A stretch of 64,000 nt of DNA, taken from positions 186,001-250,000 of the forward strand of contig JAQCKF010000001.1 in NCBI GenBank assembly GCA_027592275.1. The letters run 5' to 3'. Each line of letters starts with the position of its first letter. The stretch's first letter is position 1. The translations under genes were made by a program, and so were the position numbers. Source of the stretch: Pseudomonadota bacterium (GTDB taxonomy: Bacteria > Pseudomonadota > Gammaproteobacteria > Pseudomonadales > Pseudohongiellaceae). This document shows positions 8,227-17,656 of this stretch, one piece after another. Under the pieces are notes generated by a model, which did no database searches, had not been told where the DNA came from, and saw nothing but the letters and a program-made list of their open reading frames with translations.

Positions 8227-10617
8227 ATTTCCTCAAACTCTGTTCTCGACGGATTCATACTCACTAGACAGTGGGTTGAATCTGGGGCGGGTGTCGATCT
8301 TATATTCTGGCTGGCTAGCAATGCTGGTCCTCTACGCCTTCGCTTCTCCAGACAGGAATCTGTCTGTTTCTTCCCTACGCAGCAGCAAGCTCAAGTAGAA
8401 GGAATTCTCTCGCCGCTGACTGGCTGGCGAATTGCTGCAACGCAGTTAAAGAACTTCGATACTGAACTCATGTCGGCACTCTATCTCAAGAGCCAGCGCA
8501 AGCTCTTCGATATTCGAGATAGGCTCGTTCAAAAAGACATTCGGGTAACAGAAGCAGACCTTAAACCTACTGATCGTTTCCTAATGGAGCGCTTTATTAC
8601 GGCGTCTGTCTCGATCGAAGGCAGTCTGAATGCGAACGAGGGTTTCAACGACGTAATACCTAGCGATTTGCACGCCACAGAATACCGACCACAGCTTAAT
8701 GCTGTCTCTGTAGATATAGAGACTGACTATCATGCAAGCACCCTTTATTCGATAGGGATCTATTCGGACGATGTTTCAATAGTCTATATGGTTGGTCCAA
8801 CTGAGGACTCCATTGGACTGACTGATGATGGTGGCAATCTAGAACTCCACCAGCTGAATTCTGAGCGTGAGGTTATCAGTGCGTTTGTTAAGAAGATCTC
8901 AGATCTAGACCCTGACGTGATCATGGGTTGGAATATTGTGAATTTCGACCTACGTTGCCTGCAGGACTTTTGTGATCGGCTAAAAATGCCATTGCTACTT
9001 GGGCGTAACAACGAGGCCATCAGCTGGCGCAAGGCAAGAGACAGCAACGATCGATACTACGCATTGTTGCCCGGTCGAGTGGTTCTGGATGGTATCGAAT
9101 TAATGCGCTCCGCCACTTATCAATTCGAGAACTTCTCACTGGAGTACGTCTCTCGTCAGCTGCTGGACAGAGGAAAGTTAGTAGAAGATGTTGATCAACG
9201 CGGCGCGGAAATCACCGAGCTTTTCAATAACAATAAACCAGCACTAGCGCGCTACAACCTCGAGGACTGTCGCTTGGTCTGGGATATTTTCCAAAAGGAG
9301 GCACTCATTTCTTTTGCCATGGAGCGAAGCTTGCTGACGGGACTGGAACTCGACCGTTACGGTGGTTCTGTCGCAGCCTTCGACTTTCTCTATCTTCCGC
9401 GGCTGCATCGCAAGGGATTTGTCGCACCGTTCGTAAACAATTCCACAATCAGCAATGTCAGCCCAGGGGGTTATGTAATGGGCTCTATTCCTGGCATACA
9501 TCAGAATGTGATTGTTCTAGATTTCAAGAGTCTATATCCAAGCATCATAAGGACCTTTCATGTAGATCCGCTGGCGCTTGCCGTTGCTGCACTTGAGGAG
9601 AATCCGATCGAGGGCTATGACGGTGGAAAATTCTCCCGAGATGAATTTATTCTGCCGGAATTGATCTCCACCCTGTGGTCCGCACGCGACAAGGCGAAGG
9701 CTAGTAAGAACGCGGTGTTGTCTCAGGCGATCAAGATTATTATGAACTCATTCTATGGCATTCTAGGAACGGTGGGTTGCAGATTCTTGGATTCCCGCCT
9801 CGTGAGTTCTATAACCAAGCGCGGGCATGAGATTCTAATCCAAAGCAAATATTTCATAGAAGATGCAGGCTACCAAGTGATATATGGTGATACTGACTCT
9901 GTGTTTGTGCTGCTAGGCTCAGTTCCAGACGACCAAGTAAAAGTTATCGGCGAAGATCTTACGTCGCAATTAAATGAGTGGTGGACGAAAAGACTAAGAG
10001 AAAAATATGACATACCCAGCTTCCTAGAAATGGAATTCGAAACGCATTTCAGGAAGTTCTTGATGCCGACCGTTAGAGGCTCAGATGCAGGTAGTAAGAA
10101 ACGCTATGCCGGTCTCGTTGCTGATAGTAACAATTCAGATGAGTCACATCTGCTGTTTAAGGGTCTTGAATCGGTTCGAAGCGACTGGTCGCCATTGGCG
10201 CGTGAATTTCAGAAAGAGTTGTATAGGCGTATTTTTCTTGATGAGCCTTACGAAGACTACATAAAGCTGACGGTTCAACAATTAGGTGATGGGATGTTCG
10301 AAAACGAACTGATTCTGCGTAAACGGCTTCGCCGAAAATTGAAGGACTACGTTAAGAATGTTCCACCTCATGTGCAGGCAGCACGTAAGGCAGAAGATAT
10401 TCGTAGGCAGCGAGAATTGCCGAGCCTGTACCAGTCGGGAGGCTGGATCGAATATATCATGACAATTAATGGTGCAGAGTCTCGCCAGTATCGTGAATCG
10501 GCGATAGACTACGAGTTCTATATAGAAAGGCAGTTAACACCGATCGTAGATTCCATTTTGGTATTTAAATCATCCTCCATGGACAAAATATTAAACAACC
10601 AGATTGGGCTCTTCTAA
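8227..10617 (+). CDS. polB: DNA polymerase II, family B, with no canonical start
   Basis: Damage-inducible replicative-bypass polymerase with 3'-5' exonuclease. Exonuclease motifs are intact: SVDIETD, GWNIVNFDLR and YNLEDCRLVWDI. Polymerase motifs follow: DFKSLYPSII, the IKIIMNSFYG helix, and VIYGDTDSVF; the end RRKLKDYVKNVPPHVQAARKA...QIGLF matches Pol II of E. coli (783 aa). The first ATG at 8470 would remove about 80 residues that clearly align with the E. coli N-terminus (DGFILTRQW, PLRLRFSRQESV). The frame is open from 8221, directly after the upstream stop, yet contains no ATG, GTG or TTG before the conserved region. ATT at 8227 is a possible rare start, used here; alternatively the start was lost by mutation. 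No ribosome site is visible. Confidence 0.85.
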   Translation: MSSNSVLDGFILTRQWVESGAGVDLIFWLASNAGPLRLRFSRQESVCFFPTQQQAQVEGILSPLTGWRIAATQLKNFDTELMSALYLKSQRKLFDIRDRLVQKDIRVTEADLKPTDRFLMERFITASVSIEGSLNANEGFNDVIPSDLHATEYRPQLNAVSVDIETDYHASTLYSIGIYSDDVSIVYMVGPTEDSIGLTDDGGNLELHQLNSEREVISAFVKKISDLDPDVIMGWNIVNFDLRCLQDFCDRLKMPLLLGRNNEAISWRKARDSNDRYYALLPGRVVLDGIELMRSATYQFENFSLEYVSRQLLDRGKLVEDVDQRGAEITELFNNNKPALARYNLEDCRLVWDIFQKEALISFAMERSLLTGLELDRYGGSVAAFDFLYLPRLHRKGFVAPFVNNSTISNVSPGGYVMGSIPGIHQNVIVLDFKSLYPSIIRTFHVDPLALAVAALEENPIEGYDGGKFSRDEFILPELISTLWSARDKAKASKNAVLSQAIKIIMNSFYGILGTVGCRFLDSRLVSSITKRGHEILIQSKYFIEDAGYQVIYGDTDSVFVLLGSVPDDQVKVIGEDLTSQLNEWWTKRLREKYDIPSFLEMEFETHFRKFLMPTVRGSDAGSKKRYAGLVADSNNSDESHLLFKGLESVRSDWSPLAREFQKELYRRIFLDEPYEDYIKLTVQQLGDGMFENELILRKRLRRKLKDYVKNVPPHVQAARKAEDIRRQRELPSLYQSGGWIEYIMTINGAESRQYRESAIDYEFYIERQLTPIVDSILVFKSSSMDKILNNQIGLF

Positions 10618-10683
10618 TGGCTTGTACATTGTAGCCTGGGTATGCAGGAGTCTAACTATGAACGAATCAATGCAAAGGAACAC

Positions 10684-11202
10684 ATGACGACTAATTTAGT
10701 ACTTACCGTGATTGCTGATGACAAGCCGGGTCTAGTGGAATCGCTAGCGCAGATTATCGCTTCAAACTCGGGCAACTGGCTTGAGAGCAGCATGTCTCAA
10801 CTGGCCGGAAAGTTCGCAGGCATATTGCGGGTTAGCGTGGCGGATGACCTTGTGGAAAAGCTAATAGAAGAACTGAATGGACTCTCCTCTGAGTTCAAGC
10901 TGGTGATAGAGAAAGCCACAGATGAGCCTACCGATCAAAAATCGCGAATGGTTGAGCTGAGTTTAGTAGGCAATGACCGACCTGGCATTATTAAGGAAAT
11001 TTCTGCTGCAGTATCGGCGTTAGGTATTAATGTGGAGCGGCTCAACACTCAATGTACACCGGCGCCTATGTCGTCGGGTTCTCTATTCAAGGCGAAAGCT
11101 ACTCTCGAGGTGCCGGAGCAGGTTGCTTTGGAGCAGCTGCAGGAAAAGTTGGAGCAGTTAGCAGACGATTTGATTGTTGAGATCGCGGTAGTCGTTCGTT
11201 AG
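10684..11202 (+). CDS. gcvR: GcvR-like regulator, two ACT domains
   Basis: 172 residues from ATG 10684, which has AAAGGA six bases upstream; an earlier ATG at 10642 adds a non-conserved leader. Two ACT domains: residues about 4-80 (TTNLVLTVIADDKPGLVESLAQIIASNSGNW) and 95-170 (MVELSLVGNDRPGIIKEISAAVSALGINVERL), each with the D-x-PG-hinge that binds small effectors. This is the build of the glycine-cleavage repressor GcvR, which acts by binding the activator GcvA rather than DNA. It lies 66 bases downstream of polB. No gcv genes are in the window. Confidence 0.82.
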   Translation: MTTNLVLTVIADDKPGLVESLAQIIASNSGNWLESSMSQLAGKFAGILRVSVADDLVEKLIEELNGLSSEFKLVIEKATDEPTDQKSRMVELSLVGNDRPGIIKEISAAVSALGINVERLNTQCTPAPMSSGSLFKAKATLEVPEQVALEQLQEKLEQLADDLIVEIAVVVR

Positions 11203-11211
11203 GCACTTCAA

Positions 11212-12471
11212 TTAATTCGTGAGATCGAATTTGAGCCTGTCGTTATAGTCGATAATGTTAGTCAGTAGATTAATACACTCAACGATCTCGGTCTCTCTCT
11301 CATTCGTAGTGTCTGCTGAATCACTCTCTCTGTTGCTGTATAGCAATACAAGACAAGCCTTACTCGCATCGAAGTTCTGGTAGAAGAATTCAGAAAATTC
11401 ATCTGATATAGCAGAGAAAACGATGTCTAAAGTTGTCCCGTTTTCAGTCTGGCGTTCAAGTAACAGCCTCTCTAACCCACTTAACTGACTAGACACCGCA
11501 TTTTGTGTTGATCGACTATAGGGGGATTGTATGCTCTCAGCAAAATTCCCATTCAGCATTGGATACAAAGAGCGTAGCAGCAACTCTTCCGTAAGCATCG
11601 CCGACATCGAATCCGCAAGAATGACGATAAGTTCTGTTCCCGATGTCGATTCGACTCTCTCCCTTATACTTGGTTCTTCAGCTAGCCATAAAGACTGCAG
11701 CGCTCGAAAATCTTCGACCAAAGTGTTGGTAGCGATGGATAGAAAAAGTCGCCTGCGGTTGTTACTGAGTTGTTCTAGGGAGTAGCCGCTTTCTGTTTCG
11801 TCCGGGGTTAGCTTTAACACAGCATCGAAGTCAGCAGCAGGTCGGGCGACAGAATCAGTATCGTATCCCCAAAGCAAAAATTCGATCACGTGGAAGCCTA
11901 GAGTCGCTTCGGATATATCAAAGGCGCCATGTTGCTCGCGAAGAGAGTCAACGTCCAGATTTACATTAATATCGTGCACGATGCCGCTATCGGGGTAACC
12001 ATCTACATAGTCGATATATCCCGGAATTATAGGCCAATGATTGATCTGATACTGAAGCTGCATAAGGGCTAAGCTGTCCTGCTCTCCAAGTAGCTGCGTG
12101 GCAAAGTAGCGGTGCAGCGTAGTGAGCTCGTATGCGCTATGCGCGTCGAGCCAAGCTTGTTTCGAGAGGGTTAGATTTTCGTTGTTGGTTTGCCCAGTAA
12201 GCATGATTATCGAAGACTGAAACTTTTCAGTCTCAATTCCTGCTTGAATGAGGTCGGTACCTATCTTTTCTACATATCCTAGAGCTATTTCTTTTGCGGA
12301 CGCGCTCAATTCAGGATTGAGTAATTCGAATGCACTGTGAGTAGTTTCTTTTACTGATTCGATACTTTGAGATTCAGCTGCTTCGTCGCTGCACCCGACA
12401 AGAAGCAGGGACGCTAGCACAGCGAATCCTATTCTTTGCAGGGTCGAACCCAAATTGATATTTGTTTGCAT
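11212..12471 (-). CDS. Imelysin-family periplasmic lipoprotein
   Basis: 419 residues. A lipoprotein signal (residues 12-28, IGFAVLASLLLVGC) places the acyl-cysteine at 27, so the protein is anchored to a periplasmic membrane face. The body is an all-helical imelysin/insulin-cleaving-peptidase domain; the hallmark G-x-H-x-x-E is present as LGFHVIEFLLWG near residue 190, followed by family-like LEQLSNNRRRLF. Imelysins are linked to iron uptake and are often Fur-regulated; whether they cut proteins is doubtful. No receptor or other iron gene is adjacent, and no clear Fur box is visible upstream. It is convergent with gcvR (nine bases between stops). Confidence 0.83.
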   Translation of the reverse strand: MQTNINLGSTLQRIGFAVLASLLLVGCSDEAAESQSIESVKETTHSAFELLNPELSASAKEIALGYVEKIGTDLIQAGIETEKFQSSIIMLTGQTNNENLTLSKQAWLDAHSAYELTTLHRYFATQLLGEQDSLALMQLQYQINHWPIIPGYIDYVDGYPDSGIVHDINVNLDVDSLREQHGAFDISEATLGFHVIEFLLWGYDTDSVARPAADFDAVLKLTPDETESGYSLEQLSNNRRRLFLSIATNTLVEDFRALQSLWLAEEPSIRERVESTSGTELIVILADSMSAMLTEELLLRSLYPMLNGNFAESIQSPYSRSTQNAVSSQLSGLERLLLERQTENGTTLDIVFSAISDEFSEFFYQNFDASKACLVLLYSNRESDSADTTNERETEIVECINLLTNIIDYNDRLKFDLTN

Positions 12472-12488
12472 AAGAGTTACGCGGTGCG

Positions 12489-13169
12489 CTAGCTTCGTAG
12501 CGTTAGAATTTTCCAGCCCTCGGATTCTGCCTTTTCGCGCAATCTCTGGTCAGGGTCTACTGCTACTGGCGTTGCTACCTCTTGTAATAGAGGCAGATCA
12601 TTTATGGAGTCACTGTAGAACACGGCATCACTCAGATTGAAACGGGTTGGTTGCTGGTCTAACCATGCATTGAGCTTCGAAACTTTTCCGTCTTGATAGC
12701 AGGGCGTGCCGGAAATTTTTCCGTTGTACATATCGTTATAAATTTGCAGTTCTGTCGCTATTATCAAATCGGCATTGAAGAGTTTAGCGATGGGGGTTGA
12801 GATGAACTCATTCGTAGCGGTAATGATAATGCAGAAATCTCCAGCGTCTATATGCGTGCGCACGAGTTCCTTGCCCTTATCTAGAATGATAGGCTGGACA
12901 GATTGCTCTATGAATTTAGCCAATAGTTGCGCTCGCTGTGTACGGTCGAGTTGCATAACAGGCCCGAGCGTAAACGCGACGTAGCCGTGTATGTCTAATG
13001 CACCTTGCTTGTATTGCTCATAGAAGTGGTCGTTCTTCTCGCGATGGGCTTTCTCTTCGACCAAACTATTGCTGATTAAGAACTCTCCCCAGGCGTGATC
13101 GCTGTCTCCTTCTAAGAGCGTATTATCTAGATCGAATAAGGCTAACTTCCCTGAACTGCTCGACTGCAT
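12489..13169 (-). CDS. HAD-superfamily IB phosphatase (SerB-like)
   Basis: 226 residues from ATG 13169, preceded by GGAAGAGAA; a longer frame to 13226 adds a non-conserved leader. HAD motif I is LFDLDNTLLEGDSD near residue 12, motif II is IIITATNEF near 115, and motif IV is FYSDSINDLPLL near 188, with the subclass IB helical cap (residues 20-95) as in phosphoserine phosphatase and CicA-type enzymes. The substrate is unassigned. In Pseudomonas the homologue (PA0335) sits divergently beside rppH and ptsP, exactly as here, which supports a conserved link in that locus. Cytoplasmic. Confidence 0.84.
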   Translation of the reverse strand: MQSSSSGKLALFDLDNTLLEGDSDHAWGEFLISNSLVEEKAHREKNDHFYEQYKQGALDIHGYVAFTLGPVMQLDRTQRAQLLAKFIEQSVQPIILDKGKELVRTHIDAGDFCIIITATNEFISTPIAKLFNADLIIATELQIYNDMYNGKISGTPCYQDGKVSKLNAWLDQQPTRFNLSDAVFYSDSINDLPLLQEVATPVAVDPDQRLREKAESEGWKILTLRS

Positions 13170-13446
13170 ACAGATTCTCTTCCATTTTCTCAACGTAGTT
13201 TGCTCGTTGACACATAGCTCATTCAAGCAATTCGAGCATTATAGCCGCCTCGGGCTGTATTCTGCACTTTTCGAGCTCTTGAACAGATTTTTTTGGTTTG
13301 GTCATAGTGTGCTTAACATATTGATAATAAAAAGGATTAATGGTTTCGGCCTAAGTTTAGCCATTGATCAGGAGGGAAGGTTTGTGAAATAATGGACCAC
13401 TATTTTCGTCATAAACCGTTTTAATTCGTTATAAGGGCTGGTAGCA

Positions 13447-13947
13447 GTGATAGATTCAGAAGGATTTCGTTCAAATGTCGGCATTGTCATTTGTAATAGG
13501 CAAGGACAGTTGCTGTGGGCGAAAAGAATAGGGCAGAGTGCGTGGCAGTTTCCTCAAGGCGGGATTAAGCAAAGTGAATCAGTGGAAGAGGCTTTGTTTA
13601 GGGAGTTGGATGAAGAGGTTGGCTTGTCTCAGGCCGATGTACAGATTCTGCACCAAACTGAAGACTGGCTGCACTACCGCCTTCCGGAGAACTTTATCCG
13701 CCAGCACAGCGATCCGCTGTGTATTGGCCAGAAACAGAAATGGTTTTTGCTCAGCCTCGAAGGCGATGATAGTAGAGTCGAATTGGGCAAGACTGAAAAG
13801 CCGGAATTTGACGATTGGCGTTGGGTAAATTTTTGGTACCCGGTGGACCAAGTAATCGAATTCAAACGGGATGTCTACCGCAAGGCCTTGCAACAGTTAG
13901 AGACTCCCCTTAGTAGTTATATAGGCAGCCCTATAATTAACTGCTAA
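13447..13947 (+). CDS. rppH: RNA pyrophosphohydrolase RppH (Nudix)
   Basis: Removes pyrophosphate from the 5' end of transcripts and so triggers RNase E decay. 166 residues; start is GTG at 13447 with AAGGG upstream, giving [15 protein letters not shown], the standard N-terminus of the family. The Nudix box GG-x5-E-x7-RELDEEVGL is complete at residues 38-60. The FPQGGI and [23 protein letters not shown] segments are RppH-specific and distinguish it from other Nudix enzymes. It is divergent from the HAD gene and 176 bases ahead of ptsP, the usual gammaproteobacterial pairing. Confidence 0.93.
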   Translation: MIDSEGFRSNVGIVICNRQGQLLWAKRIGQSAWQFPQGGIKQSESVEEALFRELDEEVGLSQADVQILHQTEDWLHYRLPENFIRQHSDPLCIGQKQKWFLLSLEGDDSRVELGKTEKPEFDDWRWVNFWYPVDQVIEFKRDVYRKALQQLETPLSSYIGSPIINC

Positions 13948-14123
13948 TTATCTGCTGCTCTACCAAGCAGAAGTTCAAAACAAAGCAGTAGAGCTACACT
14001 GCGCCACCCCCGATTCGATATCTAGATTTGGGAATCAAACTTTCAAGCCGAACCGAAGTAAACAAGTATCTTATCGATCGCGGGAAGTTCTTTCGCAGCG
14101 TTAAGATACTGGAGTAAAAATTA

Positions 14124-16397
14124 GTGCTCGAGCGATTGCGAAGCATTGTACAAAAAGTAAATGCGGCTAGAGATCTACAGTCGGCGCTGGATATTATCGT
14201 CCACCAAGTGCGCCTAGCTTTAGATACTCAGGTCTGTTCCGTATATTTGCTCGACAAGGATATCAATGCACATGTGTTGATGGCCTCCGATGGCTTGAAG
14301 AAAGAATCGGTTGGACACGTCAGTCTAGAAGCAGGAGAAGGTCTCGTTGGCCTTGTCGCTAAGCACGCCGAACCGATCAATCTGCAGGATGCCTCGCTAC
14401 ATCCGAATTTCCATTATCTGAAAGATACCGGTGAAGAGAATTATCACTCTTTTCTTGGTGTGCCAATTATTCACCATCGCTCAGTATTAGGGGTGCTGGT
14501 TGTTCAACACGAAGAGCGACGCCGCTTCGACGAAAGTGAAGAGGCATTCCTGATAACTCTTTCTGCTCAACTCTCTGGCGTAATTGCCCATGCGGAGGCA
14601 ACTGGTGCCGTAGAGGGTGTTAGTCCATCTGGCCATAAGACCTCAGACACTGTATTTCCAGGAGTGTCAGGATCTTCCGGTGCCGCCATTGGTGAGGCTG
14701 TCGTTGTTTTCCCGCATGCGGACCTTAGTCAGATACCTCAACGCGGCACTCGAGACATCGAGGGTGAGATTGAGTTTTTCAATAGCTGTCTGGAGTTGGT
14801 AAGACAGGACATGCGCAGTTTGCATGCGAAATTATCGGGGCAGGTCGCGGAAGAGGAACTACAGCTTTTCGATGTCTACGTTCGCATGCTAGATGATGCA
14901 GCGCTAGGCAATGAGATAGTCGAGAGAATAAGAATGGGTTACTGGGCGCAGGGTTCGCTTGCCTACGTAGCAAACGAACATGTTAGAGCCTTCGAGGAGA
15001 TGGACGACCCCTATCTCAGTGAGCGCGCAATCGACATAAAGGATCTATGTGCCCGCATATTGTTCTATTTGCAAGAGAAGGTCGTTGTAGAAACAGAGTA
15101 TGCGGACAATACGATTCTCATCAGCGAGGAGATCACGCCTTCAATGTTGGCGGAAGTGCCCGAGTCCAAGTTGAAGGGCCTTGTATCCGTGAAGGGGTCG
15201 GGCAACTCGCATGTTGCGATTCTTGCGAGAACCATGGGCATACCAACGGTAATGGGTGCTCTGGATTTGCCCTATACCCAGTTGCACGGCAAGGAAATTA
15301 TAATCGATGGCTATAAGGGCGAGGTAATAACCAACCCCTCAGATCAGATCCGGACTCGTTTCCTCGAAACGATTCAGGAGCAGAATCAGCTAGACAAAGG
15401 TCTAGAAGGTTTGAAGGATTTGCCATGTGAGACAGCAGATCATCACAGAGTACATCTGTGGGTTAACACAGGACTAATGACAGATGTTATACGCTCTCTC
15501 GACCAGGGCGCCGAGGGTATTGGCCTGTTCAGAACGGAAGTGCCTTTCCTACTAGCAGAACGTTTCCCTAGTGAGGAGGAGCAATATCAAATCTATCGTG
15601 AGCAATTAGAGGCATTCGCTCCGAAATTGGTGACCATGCGTACGCTCGATATTGGCGGCGACAAATCTTTGCCGTATTTCCCAATAGAAGAAGCCAATCC
15701 ATTCCTTGGGTGGCGGGGTATTAGAGTTACTCTGGATCACCCTGAAATTTTCACGGCACAGATACACGCTATGTTGAGAGCGAGCGTTGGTCTCGATAAT
15801 CTGCAAATCATGTTACCTATGATCAGTAACGTCAACGAAGTTACATCCGCATTGCAACTCATTAAGAGGGAATACCGCGAACTTATCCAGGAAGGGGTAA
15901 AGGTAAAATTCCCACCTGTAGGAGTTATGATAGAGTTGCCAGCGGCAGTCTATCAGACTCGCGCCCTCGCCAAGTTAGTAGACTTTATATCCGTAGGTAG
16001 CAACGATCTCACGCAGTATCTGCTGGCAGTAGATAGGAATAATCCACGTGTGGCGAACCTCTATTCCGCTTTTCACCCAGCCGTACTTAGTGCATTACAA
16101 CAAGTAGTCAATGCGGCTCAAGCGGAAGGTAAGCATGTAAGTATTTGTGGAGAGATGGCAGGTGACCCAGGGGCTGCTATATTGTTAATGGCCATGGGTT
16201 ACGATGTGCTGTCGATGAACGCCGCTTCGTTATTAAAAGTAAAGTCTGTGCTACGTAACATCACATTAGCCGTCGCTGAAGAACTCTTAGAGAACGTGAT
16301 GCAGCTTGATGATGCGCAAATGGTTCGAAGCGCGGTTGATTTGGCCTTGTATAATGCCGGAGTCGATCGACTACTGCGATCCTCTCGCACAAACTAA
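14124..16397 (+). CDS. ptsP: PtsP, nitrogen-PTS enzyme I with GAF domain
   Basis: Phosphoenolpyruvate-protein phosphotransferase that starts the PTS-Ntr relay to NPr and EIIA-Ntr, sensing nitrogen and carbon state. 757 residues, the usual length; GTG start at 14124. The GAF sensor covers residues 15-155 (LDTQVCSVYLLDKD, YHSFLGVPIIHHRSVLGVLVVQ). The EI N-terminal helical domain follows, then the phosphohistidine loop GSGNSHVAILART near 360, and the PEP-binding TIM barrel from about 420 with GIGLFRTEVPFL, the LDIGGDK segment, and SICGEMAGDP carrying the active cysteine near 675. The partners ptsN/ptsO are not in the window. No irregularities. Confidence 0.95.
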   Translation: MLERLRSIVQKVNAARDLQSALDIIVHQVRLALDTQVCSVYLLDKDINAHVLMASDGLKKESVGHVSLEAGEGLVGLVAKHAEPINLQDASLHPNFHYLKDTGEENYHSFLGVPIIHHRSVLGVLVVQHEERRRFDESEEAFLITLSAQLSGVIAHAEATGAVEGVSPSGHKTSDTVFPGVSGSSGAAIGEAVVVFPHADLSQIPQRGTRDIEGEIEFFNSCLELVRQDMRSLHAKLSGQVAEEELQLFDVYVRMLDDAALGNEIVERIRMGYWAQGSLAYVANEHVRAFEEMDDPYLSERAIDIKDLCARILFYLQEKVVVETEYADNTILISEEITPSMLAEVPESKLKGLVSVKGSGNSHVAILARTMGIPTVMGALDLPYTQLHGKEIIIDGYKGEVITNPSDQIRTRFLETIQEQNQLDKGLEGLKDLPCETADHHRVHLWVNTGLMTDVIRSLDQGAEGIGLFRTEVPFLLAERFPSEEEQYQIYREQLEAFAPKLVTMRTLDIGGDKSLPYFPIEEANPFLGWRGIRVTLDHPEIFTAQIHAMLRASVGLDNLQIMLPMISNVNEVTSALQLIKREYRELIQEGVKVKFPPVGVMIELPAAVYQTRALAKLVDFISVGSNDLTQYLLAVDRNNPRVANLYSAFHPAVLSALQQVVNAAQAEGKHVSICGEMAGDPGAAILLMAMGYDVLSMNAASLLKVKSVLRNITLAVAEELLENVMQLDDAQMVRSAVDLALYNAGVDRLLRSSRTN

Positions 16398-16411
16398 ACG
16401 GTAGGATCTGA

Positions 16412-17013
16412 TTAGCTTTCAGGACTTTTCTGTGAAGAGATGACTACGGAATTTTCTTGGAAGTTTCTATAGAACCTCTCGCGAGAAATCTCGTAGTAGA
16501 CATGCTCCCTTAGCCCGCTATTTTCTGAAATTCTAGGGTGAAAAAATTCTCATTTCGATTTTCTATTCCCAGTTTCGACATGACTTTCCGCGAGCGAGAA
16601 TTCTCGATGGTGGTGAAGGCTGCTACTTGATCTTTCTCTAGAATAGAAAACGCGAAAACTAGCGCGGCGGTTGCGGCTTCTGTTGCATAGCCTTTACCCC
16701 AATAGGCTTTGGCTAGTCGCCAACCAACTTCCACACAACTGGCAACAGGTAGGTCATCTGCCTGATTCAGGCCGACGAGGCCTATAAATGCGTTGTCACT
16801 CTTGCGCTGCGCAACCCAAAATCCCCAGCCTTTTTGGGCTATTAGATTGTCAAATTTCTTAGTTAGTGCGTCGCTCTCTTCCCGAGAAAGTAAGCTCGGG
16901 AAATAACGCATTACGTCGGGGTCTGCGTTCATGCTGGCAAACTCGGCATAGTCTTCGCTTCGCCACTGGCGCAGCACTATGCGTGTAGTTTCTAGTTTGT
17001 AGACGTTGCTCAT
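16412..17013 (-). pseudogene. GNAT acetyltransferase (RimJ/RimL type), frameshifted
   Basis: From ATG 17013 the protein begins LETTRIVLRQWRSEDY, the RimL-type opening, then VGWRLAKAYWGKGYATEAATAAL, the acetyl-CoA binding loop, and NSRSRKVMSKLGIENRNEN. At a run of six A (16541-16546 on the given strand) the frame slips and ends early at 16510. With seven bases the protein continues NFFHPRISENSGLREHVYYEISRERF to TAA at 16412: the HP-x-(12)-LREHVxYxIS tail is exactly what the family has, so the lesion is one lost base. An upstream GTG at 17055 is a weaker start. The acceptor (ribosomal protein or drug) is unknown. Lies tail to tail with ptsP. Confidence 0.8.
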
Positions 17014-17069
17014 AGTATTTCTGACCAGGCAATAGTGATTGGTGGGGTTTTCCACGGCACTACCTGACT

Positions 17070-17637
17070 CTAGTCGAAGAAGTCGACCAGGCCAGTATCG
17101 AGGCAGTATTCGGCGCCTACAATCATTAAGTCTTTCTCGGAAACTAGATCTTTAAGAATGCCTGATCCTAGCTGCAGGTTGTTAACGGATGCCTCAATGT
17201 TGGATCGTACCGCGCGGGTCAATAAGTCTTCATCGCTTCCTGATCGCGGCAGGTTTTCAACGGCGGGGCGAGCTGTTCGTAACTGGCCGATCTAGTTGCT
17301 CAAGGGTCGCTTGCACAGCACCGCATCTGGAGTGGCCGAGGACGACTACTAAACGAGTGCCGAAGTTCTCTGCGGCGAACTCGATGCTCGCAATCTGCGA
17401 CGGTGCGACGATATTGCCAGCGACGCGAATAACAAAGAGGTCACCAATTCCCTGGCCAAATATTATTTCTGCAGGCACCCGTGAATCTGAACAGCCGAGT
17501 ATTATCGCAAAAGGATTCTGCCCTTTCTGCGAATTCAGTTTCAATAGTGTTTCTATCTCAAGATGAAAACCCTTGCCGGATCGAAACGTTTCGTTTCCTT
17601 GACGCAGTCTTTGCAGTGCTTTATCGGCAGGAATCAT
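17070..17637 (-). pseudogene. Beta-carbonic anhydrase, frameshifted
   Basis: Zinc enzyme interconverting CO2 and bicarbonate. The first 126 codons from ATG 17637 read cleanly and hold the zinc/dyad motifs CSDSR near residue 49 and HSRCGA near 105, so the chemistry was intact. At a run of four G (17265-17268) the frame runs into an early stop at 17257. With three bases the frame continues ...SSPAVENLPRSGSDEDLLTRAVRSNIEASVNNL and ends MIVGAEYCLDTGLVDFFD, the expected C-terminus, at 17070 (about 188 residues). The cut protein would lack the last ~60 residues that close the dimer interface. It is 19 bases downstream of the ferritin-like gene. Confidence 0.82.
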
Positions 17638-17656
17638 TGGCGAATAGCTCTCTGGA

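Noticed and set aside
8470-10617. polB starting at ATG 8470
   Set aside because: It would remove the conserved N-terminal domain, which is encoded in frame just upstream.
17189-17566. 125-codon + strand frame
   Set aside because: It is the antisense shadow of the frameshifted carbonic anhydrase; composition and lack of any ribosome site or motif support that.
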